DNA from: Pyrinomonadaceae bacterium
GTDB lineage: Bacteria; Acidobacteriota; Blastocatellia; Pyrinomonadales; Pyrinomonadaceae
Assembly: GCA_028284415.1 (NCBI GenBank)
Contig: JANQRU010000005.1
Span: 62,001 to 126,000, forward strand
Direction of reading: 5' to 3'
Length of the DNA stretch: 64,000 bases
In this document: piece by piece, positions 44,249-52,159 of the stretch
How positions within the stretch are numbered: position 1 is the first letter of the stretch
Layout: each line of letters starts with the position of its first letter
Notes under the pieces: generated by a model
Told to the model about the DNA's origin: nothing
Seen by the model: the letters and a program-made list of their open reading frames with translations, nothing else
The model's database searches: none
Position numbers and translations under genes: made by a program

Positions 44249-44277
44249 TCTTAGTCTGCAGTATAAAGAAAGAGAAA

Positions 44278-44320
44278 CAAAGCCTTGCAAATTGTAACTA
44301 TTTTGCAAGGCTTTGTTTCC
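44278..44320 (+). terminator. Rho-independent terminator
   Basis: CAAAGCCTTGCAA (44278-44290) pairs perfectly over 13 bp with TTGCAAGGCTTTG (44303-44315), then TTTCC. It is 29 bases past the membrane protein stop. Its core AGCCTTGCA is shared with the terminator at 37983. Confidence 0.82.
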
Positions 44321-44532
44321 GTATATTTAAATACCTGACTTATCAAAATTATAAAAACACATTTTTTGTAAGGTTTTGCTCATTTTTGCATAAACAATTA
44401 GATAAACAACTTTTATCAGAAGAATGGAAGCCCTGTTATGAAATAAAAATAAATCATACAAAGTGGAAGAGGGCTTCGACATAGACAATTCAATGGACTC
44501 AAATTCTATTTATTAATGTAAGGAGGAAAACT

Positions 44533-44733
44533 ATGGAATTGTTCATCATTTTAGCTTATTTGGGACTTTTTACCATCTTGGCATTAGCTATGTATTTGAT
44601 TGGATTCAGTATTGGAAGACGCTCTGCATACAAAGACTTCGATATGAATTACGAAATCTTAGAAGGTACCGTCAAAAATTCAACATGGAAACCGAAATCA
44701 GATCATTTGCTTGAAATAAAGATTACCAAATAA
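44533..44733 (+). CDS. Small single-pass membrane protein next to the PqqD-like gene
   Basis: This 66-residue protein has one hydrophobic helix (LFIILAYLGLFTILALAMYL) and a basic turn (GRRSAYKDF), then a soluble C-terminal part (YEILEGTVKNSTWKPKSDHL). The Shine-Dalgarno AAGGAGGA sits 6 bases before the ATG, one of the strongest in the window. The family is not recognised. It is 23 bases upstream of the PqqD-like/Cys-rich gene and almost certainly on the same transcript, so it could be a partner, for example a membrane anchor or export factor. Confidence 0.62.
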   Translation: MELFIILAYLGLFTILALAMYLIGFSIGRRSAYKDFDMNYEILEGTVKNSTWKPKSDHLLEIKITK

Positions 44734-44756
44734 ATATTCAATATTAGGAAAAAACA

Positions 44757-45407
44757 ATGAAAAATAAACCTTTAGCAAGAAGCTCGAACTTAGTTATTCA
44801 AGAATCTAATACTGAACTACTGATTTATGACTTAAAAACTGATAAAGCCTATTGCCTAAACGAAACCTCGTCACTCGTTTGGCAGTTATGTAATGGCAAA
44901 CATACGGTTGCTGAAATAAGCGACAAATTAAGCAAGCAAATGAAAATGTTGGTTGGTGAAGACTTTGTTTGGATAGCAATAGACCAATTTAGAAAGGATG
45001 AATTACTCGAATATGAAATCGAAATGGACGAACGATTCTCTGGACTTTCCAGAAGAGAAATAATCAGGAAAGTCGGATTTACTTCAATGGTCGCTTTACC
45101 AATAATTTCATCAGTTGTCGCACCAAAAGCAGCTATGGCACAATCGGGTCCAATGAATCTCTCTGTTGGTGACTCTTGTGGTACTGATCCTCAATGCACT
45201 TCAGGCAATTGCTCACCCTCAGGAACTTGTTGTGTTAGCACATCACTTCATAATCGTACACCCGGCAGTAGTTATGGATCATCTTTTAATGTACAAAATT
45301 GTTCTACACAAGCCTCTCTTTTATGTTGTAGTGGGAGTGGCTTTTGGCTAGGAACAAGTACAACATTCCCTTCAGGAACTGTAATTTACCAATGTCAATG
45401 CAATTAG
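44757..45407 (+). CDS. PqqD-like protein with Tat-like signal and Cys-rich C-terminal tail
   Basis: This 216-residue protein has three parts. Residues 1-95 resemble PqqD, the recognition domain of peptide-modifying systems (AYCLNETSSLVWQLCNGKHT, then VAEISDKL). Next is a twin-arginine-like signal: SRREIIRKVGF (S98-R99-R100), a hydrophobic stretch (MVALPIISSVVAP) and an AMA-QS cleavage site near residue 128. The tail (129-216) holds ten Cys, including two CC pairs, in a Ser/Thr/Gly-rich stretch. A hairpin overlaps its stop codon. No radical SAM or other modifying enzyme is adjacent. Confidence 0.75.
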   Translation: MKNKPLARSSNLVIQESNTELLIYDLKTDKAYCLNETSSLVWQLCNGKHTVAEISDKLSKQMKMLVGEDFVWIAIDQFRKDELLEYEIEMDERFSGLSRREIIRKVGFTSMVALPIISSVVAPKAAMAQSGPMNLSVGDSCGTDPQCTSGNCSPSGTCCVSTSLHNRTPGSSYGSSFNVQNCSTQASLLCCSGSGFWLGTSTTFPSGTVIYQCQCN

Positions 45408-45577
45408 TTTTGCATTTTTGCAAAAACTAGGTTGAATGAGTTGAAATACAAACGACAAAGATAAATACAAATAGAATTTTACTGTGCAGCATTTGCTTTC
45501 GATATAAAAAAAGTGCTTTAATGATTGTTTGCTCTTGCATGAGAAATGTAATCTGAGCAAAAGGGAGTGTGATAAAC

Positions 45578-45790
45578 TTGGCTTACGTAGAAGTTAATTC
45601 AAATGAGAACATTGAGAGTGCCTTAAGACGTTTTAAGCGTAAAGTGATGACGGAAGAAATCATTAAGGATTATAAGAAACATCAGCATTTCATTCCGCCC
45701 GGTCAAAAGGCAAAACTCAAATCGGCGAACGCTCGCAAGCGTAACAAAAAACGTCGTATGCGTAATTACAATCGCAATCGCCCTAGATAG
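45578..45790 (+). CDS. rpsU: 30S ribosomal protein S21
   Basis: This 70-residue ribosomal protein of the small subunit has the S21 pattern AYVEVNSNENIESALRRFKR, then a basic tail (ARKRNKKRRMRNYNRNRPR). The TTG start at 45578 is preferred, giving MAYVEV, with GGGAG ending 10 bases upstream. A GTG at 45569 is possible but sits too close to that signal. The gene is monocistronic, with a terminator immediately after. Confidence 0.93.
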   Translation: MAYVEVNSNENIESALRRFKRKVMTEEIIKDYKKHQHFIPPGQKAKLKSANARKRNKKRRMRNYNRNRPR

Positions 45791-45809
45791 GCAAATCAAT
45801 ATTTTAGAC

Positions 45810-45865
45810 ATAATGCGTGAAGTTCTTTACTAAACTAAAGGTGCATCACGCATTATTTTTGTTTT
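45810..45865 (+). terminator. Terminator after rpsU, abutting the surE start
   Basis: ATAATGCGTGA (45810-45820) pairs perfectly with TCACGCATTAT (45846-45856), and a T-rich tail TTTTGTTTT fills 45857-45865. The next base begins the ATG of surE at 45866. The 25-base loop is long. Confidence 0.78.
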
Positions 45866-46615
45866 ATGTCAGAAAAACCCAGAATATTAATTACAAATGA
45901 CGATGGTTATCACTCAGAAGGAATCATTGCCTTGGAGGATGCCTTAAAGGATATTGGTGATTGTTACGTTGTTGCTCCCGAATCCGAAATGAGTGGTGCT
46001 TCGCATAGCTTGACGCTCGCTCGACCTTTACGAATCAGGCAAATTGACGAAAGGCATTGGACAGTTGACGGGACACCAACTGATTGCGTAACACTTGCAC
46101 TAAATCAGATTCTATCTGAAGATCAACGCCCGAATATTTGTGCTACAGGAATAAATCCCGGTGCTAATATGGGCGATGATGCAACTTATTCAGGAACAAT
46201 TGCAGGTGCTTTGGAGGCTACTATTTTAGGCGTTTCGGGATTAGCATTTAGTTTAGTTGCATACAGAGATCATGATTACACTGAATCGGCTAAAGTGGCT
46301 AGGCAAATGACAGAAAAAGCTCTGAAAGAAGGTTTGCCAAATGGGACTCTTTTGAATATAAATATCCCGAAAGGTGTTCCGAAGGGCATTCATGTAACAA
46401 AACAAGGATTGAAAAATGCCCATCCAGTAATTTCCGAACACATAGATCCACGAGGAAAACCTTATTACTGGATCGGCGAGAATCGCATTGGATTTCATCC
46501 CGAAGGGGGAACTGACTTTGAGGCAATTGATGACGGTTACGTTTCCGTAACCCCAATGCGTAGCGATCTAACCAATCATGAGGTCATCAAAGACTTACAA
46601 GATTGGCAAAGATAA
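45866..46615 (+). CDS. surE: 5'/3'-nucleotidase SurE
   Basis: This 249-residue metal-dependent phosphatase acts on nucleoside monophosphates and on short polyphosphate. The signature ILITNDDGYHSEGI is at the N-terminus (metal Asp pair) with the further metal and active-site elements GASHSLTLARPLR, VDGTPTDCV and SGINPGANMG-like ATGINPGANMGDD. The T-run of the rpsU terminator ends right before the ATG, leaving no space for a normal Shine-Dalgarno. pcm follows 26 bases downstream, the classic surE-pcm pairing. Confidence 0.96.
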   Translation: MSEKPRILITNDDGYHSEGIIALEDALKDIGDCYVVAPESEMSGASHSLTLARPLRIRQIDERHWTVDGTPTDCVTLALNQILSEDQRPNICATGINPGANMGDDATYSGTIAGALEATILGVSGLAFSLVAYRDHDYTESAKVARQMTEKALKEGLPNGTLLNINIPKGVPKGIHVTKQGLKNAHPVISEHIDPRGKPYYWIGENRIGFHPEGGTDFEAIDDGYVSVTPMRSDLTNHEVIKDLQDWQR

Positions 46616-46641
46616 CTTTTTTTATCTGAGATTCAAAATCT

Positions 46642-47292
46642 ATGGAAGATGAATATCAAATTCCCCGTGAACGTATGGTGGCACGCTTGCGGGATCATTA
46701 TAAAATTCAAGATGAAAGGGTTTTGGATATAATGCTTCAAGTCCCACGCCATTTATTTGTGCCTGAGGCAATAAAGTTTCAGGCTTATAAAGACAACGCT
46801 CTGCCTATCGCCTCAAAACAAACAATTTCCCAGCCCTTTATAGTTGCCAAAATGACAGAACTTCTCGAACTAACTCCAAACAAAAAAGTTCTGGAAATTG
46901 GTGCCGGTTCGGGTTATCAAACTGTCATTCTTTCACAACTTGCAGGATATATTTATTCAATTGAAAGAGTTGAAAAATTAGCTAAAATCACTCAAAAAAA
47001 ACTTGACCTATTTGAGATCAAAAATGTAACTCTAAAATGCGATGATGGAACGAATGGATGGGAAGCCTATGCTCCCTTTGATGGGATTTTGGTTGCGGCA
47101 GGAAGCCCCGATTTTCCTCAGCCTCTTTTAGAACAATTAGCTGTTGGTGGCAAGTTGGTTATTCCAATTGGTGACGAAGCCAAGTCTCAAAAACTATTCA
47201 AAGTTACCCGAACAAAACACAGTTTTCAAACGGAAGATTTCGGCAGTTGTTCATTTGTGCCTTTAATTGGCGAACACGGTTTTCATAATTAA
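46642..47292 (+). CDS. pcm: Protein-L-isoaspartate O-methyltransferase
   Basis: This 216-residue repair enzyme methylates isoaspartyl residues in aged proteins with SAM. The family opening RHLFVPEAIKFQAYKDNALP is followed by SKQTISQPFIVAKMTELLEL and motif I VLEIGAGSGYQTVILSQL (about residue 90). The final ELAVGGKLVIPIG-like block (QLAVGGKLVIPIGDE) is intact. It is co-directional with surE, as in many bacteria where both respond to stress or stationary phase. A convergent gene follows. Confidence 0.96.
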   Translation: MEDEYQIPRERMVARLRDHYKIQDERVLDIMLQVPRHLFVPEAIKFQAYKDNALPIASKQTISQPFIVAKMTELLELTPNKKVLEIGAGSGYQTVILSQLAGYIYSIERVEKLAKITQKKLDLFEIKNVTLKCDDGTNGWEAYAPFDGILVAAGSPDFPQPLLEQLAVGGKLVIPIGDEAKSQKLFKVTRTKHSFQTEDFGSCSFVPLIGEHGFHN

Positions 47293-47338
47293 TGCCTACA
47301 CCGTATTTCCTTTCAAAACTTCCGCAATGTAATTTCTA

Positions 47339-47614
47339 TCAATTCGCTTTACCAAATCTGAGTTGATTACGCTCCTTAGCTTTTCCGGCTTCCTCTTCCC
47401 TGTTTTTCGGTTTAGCCTTTGTAACAAGCGAATCTATCAATTTCCTTGAAGATAACGCTATTTCATCAATGGCTGTATTAAAAGCTTTTTCATTTGCGAC
47501 TGAAGGTTTCTGAAACCCACTTATTTTCCGAACATATTGAGTTACAGCCGCACGAATTTCTTCATCTGTTGCAGGTGGCTCAAAGTTGTATAATGTTTTA
47601 ATGTTTCTGCACAT
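47339..47614 (-). CDS. DUF2277 family protein
   Basis: This 91-residue cytosolic protein matches the DUF2277 pattern: MCRNIKTLYNFEPPATDEEI, an internal AAVTQYVRKISGFQKPS, and a lysine-rich tail (AKPKNREEEAGKAKER). The family has no established reaction. It points towards pcm and is divergent from the VOC gene, the two starts being 48 bases apart. Confidence 0.85.
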   Translation of the reverse strand: MCRNIKTLYNFEPPATDEEIRAAVTQYVRKISGFQKPSVANEKAFNTAIDEIALSSRKLIDSLVTKAKPKNREEEAGKAKERNQLRFGKAN

Positions 47615-47662
47615 AATTTTGTGAGAATTTTAACATAGACATCTTATGAGGAGTTAAATGAT

Positions 47663-48088
47663 ATGAAGTTTTATCTTGAACACGCAAACATTACGGTTAG
47701 TAACATTGATGATGCGATTCGGTTTTTTACTACTGCCTTTCCACATCTTCAGGTTAGAGGAAAAGGTGAATCCTTAAATGATGCAGTAGTTAGAAAATGG
47801 CTACATTTAGGAACTGATGAAACATACATTGCTCTCGAAGAAATTTCCAGCGAAAGTGCAAAAAATCGCCAAGCCTATCAAGACCTGGGAATTAATCACA
47901 TCGGTTTTGTCGTTGAGGATTTTGAAGGCGTTATCGAAAGATTAAAAAAAGCAGGTTACAAGGAAAGTATCGGCGTTGACCCGCATCCGCACAGAAAACG
48001 TGCTTATTATTACGACCAAGATGGAAATGAATACGAATTTATTGAATATCTTTCCGATGATTTTTCAGAACGCAATGAGTATAAATAA
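47663..48088 (+). CDS. VOC (glyoxalase/bleomycin resistance) superfamily protein
   Basis: This 141-residue protein has a metal-binding beta-alpha-beta-beta fold. The first half starts EHANITVSNIDDAIRFF and the second half has INHIGFVVEDFEGVIERLKK, then YYYDQDGNEYEFIEY with the terminal glutamate ligand typical of the superfamily. The presence of H in HANI and H in NHIGF supports metal binding. The substrate cannot be predicted. It is a single-gene unit. Confidence 0.88.
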   Translation: MKFYLEHANITVSNIDDAIRFFTTAFPHLQVRGKGESLNDAVVRKWLHLGTDETYIALEEISSESAKNRQAYQDLGINHIGFVVEDFEGVIERLKKAGYKESIGVDPHPHRKRAYYYDQDGNEYEFIEYLSDDFSERNEYK

Positions 48089-48104
48089 CCCAAGCTGATA
48101 ATCT

Positions 48105-50534
48105 TTACTTGTTACACTTTGCCAAACGGGCTTTACAGTCAGCTATCTGTTTCTTTAATTTATCTATACCAGGCTGATAAAATTCTTTTTCTTTTTTGCG
48201 GCATGCGTCCGCTTTAGCTATATCATTAGGGTTATTAGTATCACACTCCCTTAAACTTCTTATCAAATCGTTTTCTTGATTTCGTAACTTTCGTTCAAGT
48301 AAAAGGCATTCCCGTTTAAGCTCATCACAATTCTTCGGCTTCTCATCTTTAGATTCATTTGAACGAGGATTCTCATTGCCAGATGTATTTCTAAAATTGT
48401 CTCCTAAAGCAAACTTTTCACAATCACTAAAGCGTTTTCGACAATCTTCGAGTTTCTCCAATATCTGTTTAATTTTTGGACGAAAATAGTCATTTAATTC
48501 TGCATAACAGGCATCCCTTTCAGATTTATTTTTGGCTTTCTTAGCACACTCAGATTTTTTCTCACTTAATTCAGTTCGAAGGTGATTTTTCTGCTTAATT
48601 AACTCGTCGCATAAGGCTTTGATTCTCAGGCATTCTCTTTTTTTCTTCTCGCGGAGAATGTTTTCTTCCGTACTCTCGGGTTGCGGTGCATTTTCCACAT
48701 AAAGACAAAGTTTATAAAGAGATTTACAGTCTTCAAATTCCTTTTCGGCTTCCGCAAGAAAAGAATCATAAATAAGTTTGACTCTATCCAGACAACCCTT
48801 TCTCTCCGATTCAGGAAGCTTTGCACAATCATCAATTTCCTTCTGTCGTCTTTTTCTTATTTGCCGAACTTTAAGCTCTTTCTTCTCACATGATTCCCGC
48901 AACTTTCTGCAATAATCTGACTCTTTTGGCTTGTTGCCAACAACGGGTGATTTGTCGTCGCCTACCAGCCCAATACCCGGAGGAGGTGGTTTAACATCGG
49001 TCATCCCGCCACCTTCTTCCTGTCGATTACACGGACAGGAAGGACCATCTAATTTGTATTTAATGTCAAAATTCCCACGTTGCGTTCCCCTTACTTTCCT
49101 CTCAAGTGTATTATTTGCTCCCCCCGAGGTCATAATTACCTGCTTTGTTCCGCCTTCAACATTAACAATGTCGGGAGTTTTATTTTCTAATTCAATCGGT
49201 AGTTTTTCTTCCGTTCCAATAATTTTTAACCTGAGAGTAGTTCCCTGTCCTGTAAATAATTTATTTTGATCAATCGAAGCCTGTACGCCTAAAACCAAAA
49301 ATTCAACCCGATCACTTGCCGATGGCTTTTGACGAAAACCAATATCCGGATCTCCAATTTTTCCAAACGCATCTAAATCCCACGTAATCACATGCTTCCC
49401 GGGGCTTAAGTTTTTTGGAAGAACAATGACACTATCTGTTGAACCAGACATCGGTGCTCCAAGCGGTTTACCATCTAAAAGCAGACGACGACGGGAAAAC
49501 TCACTTGGGAAAAAACCACAGACGCAAAGCTCTCCACCTTGAAAAATTCTTTTAGTGCATTCAGTTATTTTCGGAGGAGCGGCTAAATTTTGAGGACTTT
49601 TGTCTTTAATTAAATATGTGTCTGAGAAATCATCGACCGGCACTTCGCCAAAATAGTTTTTGTACTTAAACTTAACTCGACCCGAAGCATCCAAAGGAAG
49701 GCTGAAAAATCGAGGTTTATTCACATTTTCTTTTGCCTGTTTATCAGCTCTGCCCTCTGCTCCTATTATACGTTTGAGTAAATCTTGGAATATCTTTTCA
49801 AGTCCTGATTTTTCTTTTTCAGGAGTATTTAGCAAATCGTATTCAGCTTTAAGTGCCTTGCCAATTTTATCCAATTCATCTTTATTCTCAGCATAAAAGC
49901 TCCAATCTGTTTCTCTCTCCGGTAATCTTCGACCATCAACTTTTGTTTCTTTTCCGTCTTTATCTACAACAAAAAGCGTCCAATCTCCATCCTTAAAGCC
50001 ATTTTTGGGAGTAATCGAAAACTCATATCCGGGGCGAAGTGAAGCGGGGATAAACGCCGTATCTTCCGGCTTTTGAGGAGTAAGTGCAGCCGTCTTCTTA
50101 ACGTCAAACTTTTGTTTTTCTTTTCCGCTATTAGTTAAATATTCAATCTCAAGCTTTTTACGGGTAAATTTATTAAATTCATTGAGTGCATCAGGCGGAA
50201 ATTCTAACCCAACCTTAAAAGCAAATGCTGGAGGACAATCCTCAAAGTTTAGTTTTTCTTTATCCTTCTCTGTCTTACAACCCTCTGGTTTGCCCATCAC
50301 CCGAACTTTGTCGTTTAACTTTTTGGTAAGTTTTATTGTAACTCCCCTAAAAGCCAGTTTATCCGCAGATTTTAAGTCGATAGCCATTGTCTGATCGCCA
50401 TCTGTCTGCTCTCTTTCCTCGACAACTCCTATAATGCTACCGGATTGTTTTTTTTCTGCTGATACAACTTTTGTGAATCCCCAAAAACTAATTCCAATAA
50501 ACGCAAATAACAAAACCAGACCCAAACGTTTCAC
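48105..50534 (-). CDS. Secreted protein with three six-cysteine helical repeats
   Basis: This 809-residue protein has a signal peptide (LGLVLLFAFIGISFWGFTKV). Residues to about 540 hold beta-rich domains of unknown type, with CTKRIFQGGELCVCGFF and SCPCNR. The end is three tandem modules at 542-610, 635-705 and 736-807. Each has six Cys spaced C-x6-C-x20-C-x10-13-C-x21-C-x6-C; examples are CRKLRESC, CLRIKALC, CDELKREC at the starts and CKSLYKLC, CRKRFSDC, CKARLAKC at the ends. The helices between are Lys/Glu-rich, so each module should be a disulfide-clamped helical hairpin (inference). The function is unknown. Confidence 0.8.
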   Translation of the reverse strand: MKRLGLVLLFAFIGISFWGFTKVVSAEKKQSGSIIGVVEEREQTDGDQTMAIDLKSADKLAFRGVTIKLTKKLNDKVRVMGKPEGCKTEKDKEKLNFEDCPPAFAFKVGLEFPPDALNEFNKFTRKKLEIEYLTNSGKEKQKFDVKKTAALTPQKPEDTAFIPASLRPGYEFSITPKNGFKDGDWTLFVVDKDGKETKVDGRRLPERETDWSFYAENKDELDKIGKALKAEYDLLNTPEKEKSGLEKIFQDLLKRIIGAEGRADKQAKENVNKPRFFSLPLDASGRVKFKYKNYFGEVPVDDFSDTYLIKDKSPQNLAAPPKITECTKRIFQGGELCVCGFFPSEFSRRRLLLDGKPLGAPMSGSTDSVIVLPKNLSPGKHVITWDLDAFGKIGDPDIGFRQKPSASDRVEFLVLGVQASIDQNKLFTGQGTTLRLKIIGTEEKLPIELENKTPDIVNVEGGTKQVIMTSGGANNTLERKVRGTQRGNFDIKYKLDGPSCPCNRQEEGGGMTDVKPPPPGIGLVGDDKSPVVGNKPKESDYCRKLRESCEKKELKVRQIRKRRQKEIDDCAKLPESERKGCLDRVKLIYDSFLAEAEKEFEDCKSLYKLCLYVENAPQPESTEENILREKKKRECLRIKALCDELIKQKNHLRTELSEKKSECAKKAKNKSERDACYAELNDYFRPKIKQILEKLEDCRKRFSDCEKFALGDNFRNTSGNENPRSNESKDEKPKNCDELKRECLLLERKLRNQENDLIRSLRECDTNNPNDIAKADACRKKEKEFYQPGIDKLKKQIADCKARLAKCNK

Positions 50535-50829
50535 TATGTTTTCTCCTTTTTTATTTATTTTCTTAAGCTGAGAAAATCAGAAACACATAATTAAAAAGGT
50601 GCTTGTTATTTAGTTAATAAATTTCTGACTTAATACGGAATGCAAGCTTTTTTGAAAAGTTTGCAACATATTAATACACTTTCGTTTGAATCTAAACTTT
50701 TTATTGAAAATATTTGGTTTACGTCTTGAGAGTGCTCAAGCAGTTCCGCCTTTTACATTTTATATATCATTTATAAATTTGATACTATGTTGTTGCTTGG
50801 CAAAACTAAAAGCCGAGCCGTTTTAATAT

Positions 50830-51522
50830 ATGGAATACATTTATCAATTTATAGATTTTATTAAGCCCGATAATCTTATTAATTGGCTTCTGGATTTACT
50901 TGGAGTCTATGTTTATTTCGGTTTATTTTTCATAATTTTTGCCGAAGTCGGATTAGCCGTTGGATTTTTCTTACCAGGTGATTCCCTACTTGTTGTAACT
51001 GGATTGATGGCAAAAACTTTACCCGACAAGTTATACGTTTGGTATGCCGTTTTGGCAATGTTTGCTGGTTCTGTGATTGGCGACAGTACAGGATATTGGA
51101 CAGGACGTTTTATGGGTAAAAGCCTTTTCAAACGTGAAGACTCCTTCCTTTTCAAACCGAGCCGCGTAGAAAAAGCTAACAAGTTTTTTGAGAAATATGG
51201 AGCGAAAACCATTATCCTCGCAAGATTTGTTCCGATCGTCCGAACATTTGCTCCGCTCGTCATTGGAGCCTCAAAAATGCCTTACAAAACATACGTTTTC
51301 TATAGTGTTTTAGGCGGTTTTCTCTGGATATTTGGTTTAGTTTTGACGGGTTATTACCTTGGCGGATTAGTTGAACAATCCTTGGGGATTAAGCTTCAAG
51401 ATCATATTGAAAAAGTCGTTATTGTAGTCGTTTTCCTTTCAATTTTGCCACCAATAATTGAATATCTAAAACACCGCAAAGAAAAGAATGAAGAACTCGA
51501 AGAACAAACAATTGAAGCTTAA
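50830..51522 (+). CDS. DedA family membrane protein
   Basis: This 230-residue polytopic protein belongs to the DedA/SNARE-associated (VTT) family, whose members move undecaprenyl phosphate or phospholipids across the membrane. Support comes from FAEVGLAVGFFLPGDSLLVV, GSVIGDSTGYWTGRFMGKSL and ILARFVPIVRTFAPLVIGAS with the conserved Arg pair and the re-entrant half-helices. The C-terminus is charged. The specific substrate is not evident. The tRNA gene lies 50 bases downstream. Confidence 0.92.
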   Translation: MEYIYQFIDFIKPDNLINWLLDLLGVYVYFGLFFIIFAEVGLAVGFFLPGDSLLVVTGLMAKTLPDKLYVWYAVLAMFAGSVIGDSTGYWTGRFMGKSLFKREDSFLFKPSRVEKANKFFEKYGAKTIILARFVPIVRTFAPLVIGASKMPYKTYVFYSVLGGFLWIFGLVLTGYYLGGLVEQSLGIKLQDHIEKVVIVVVFLSILPPIIEYLKHRKEKNEELEEQTIEA

Positions 51523-51569
51523 AATCAGTTTGACTATTTGCTAAATTCTAACTTAAAATTTTCAAGTTA

Positions 51570-51650
<81 letters not shown>

Positions 51651-51658
51651 TTAACACT

Positions 51659-51697
51659 AAAAAAGGCTTTGCTTGAATTTGAGCAAAGCCTTTTTTT
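51659..51697. terminator. Bidirectional terminator between tRNA-Pro and queD
   Basis: AAAGGCTTTGCT (about 51662-51673) pairs with AGCAAAGCCTTT (51682-51693), flanked by A and T runs on both sides. It ends at the 3' end of queD, whose last codon it overlaps by two bases. Confidence 0.88.
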
Positions 51698-52079
51698 ATC
51701 CGATCTGATATGTTGCAATACTTGTAGGAGTTTCGTAACAACGAACTTTGTAAACCTGCACACGTTCGTCTTCAATGCGTGAGTTCATATACTCACAAAT
51801 ATATGCCGCTAGATTTTCAGCCGAAGGGTTTAATTCTTCATCAAACGGTGGGAGTTCATTGATATTTCGATGATCTAAATATTTAACAATTTCATCAGCT
51901 GCCTTTTTCAAGTCGCCGAAATCTATTAATAAGCCAATATTATTTAACTCTTCACCACGTGCATAAATCTCAATTTTGTAATTATGCCCGTGCAAATTTT
52001 CACATTTTCCCTTGTATCCGCGAAGCTGATGCGCAGATGAGAAATTGCGTTCAATCATTACTTCATAAAATGATGACAT
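51696..52079 (-). CDS. queD: 6-carboxy-5,6,7,8-tetrahydropterin synthase
   Basis: This 127-residue enzyme makes 6-carboxytetrahydropterin from dihydroneopterin triphosphate in queuosine synthesis. Zinc ligands are visible as [10 protein letters not shown] (first His) and [13 protein letters not shown] (two His, plus the catalytic Cys). The late segment DHRNINEL and the [13 protein letters not shown] end complete the family pattern. It is a stand-alone gene; queC and queE are not in the window. No preQ1 riboswitch is seen upstream. Confidence 0.93.
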   Translation of the reverse strand: MSSFYEVMIERNFSSAHQLRGYKGKCENLHGHNYKIEIYARGEELNNIGLLIDFGDLKKAADEIVKYLDHRNINELPPFDEELNPSAENLAAYICEYMNSRIEDERVQVYKVRCYETPTSIATYQIG

Positions 52080-52159
52080 TTTGATTTTTTACTCAATTTC
52101 GCTGTAACTCTTTTAGCGTGTTAAAATATAATTCCGTGTAATTAAAAACAAAGAAGTCT

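Noticed and set aside
52080..52159. PreQ1 riboswitch before queD
   Set aside because: The short upstream region shows no C-rich hairpin and A-rich tail of that riboswitch.
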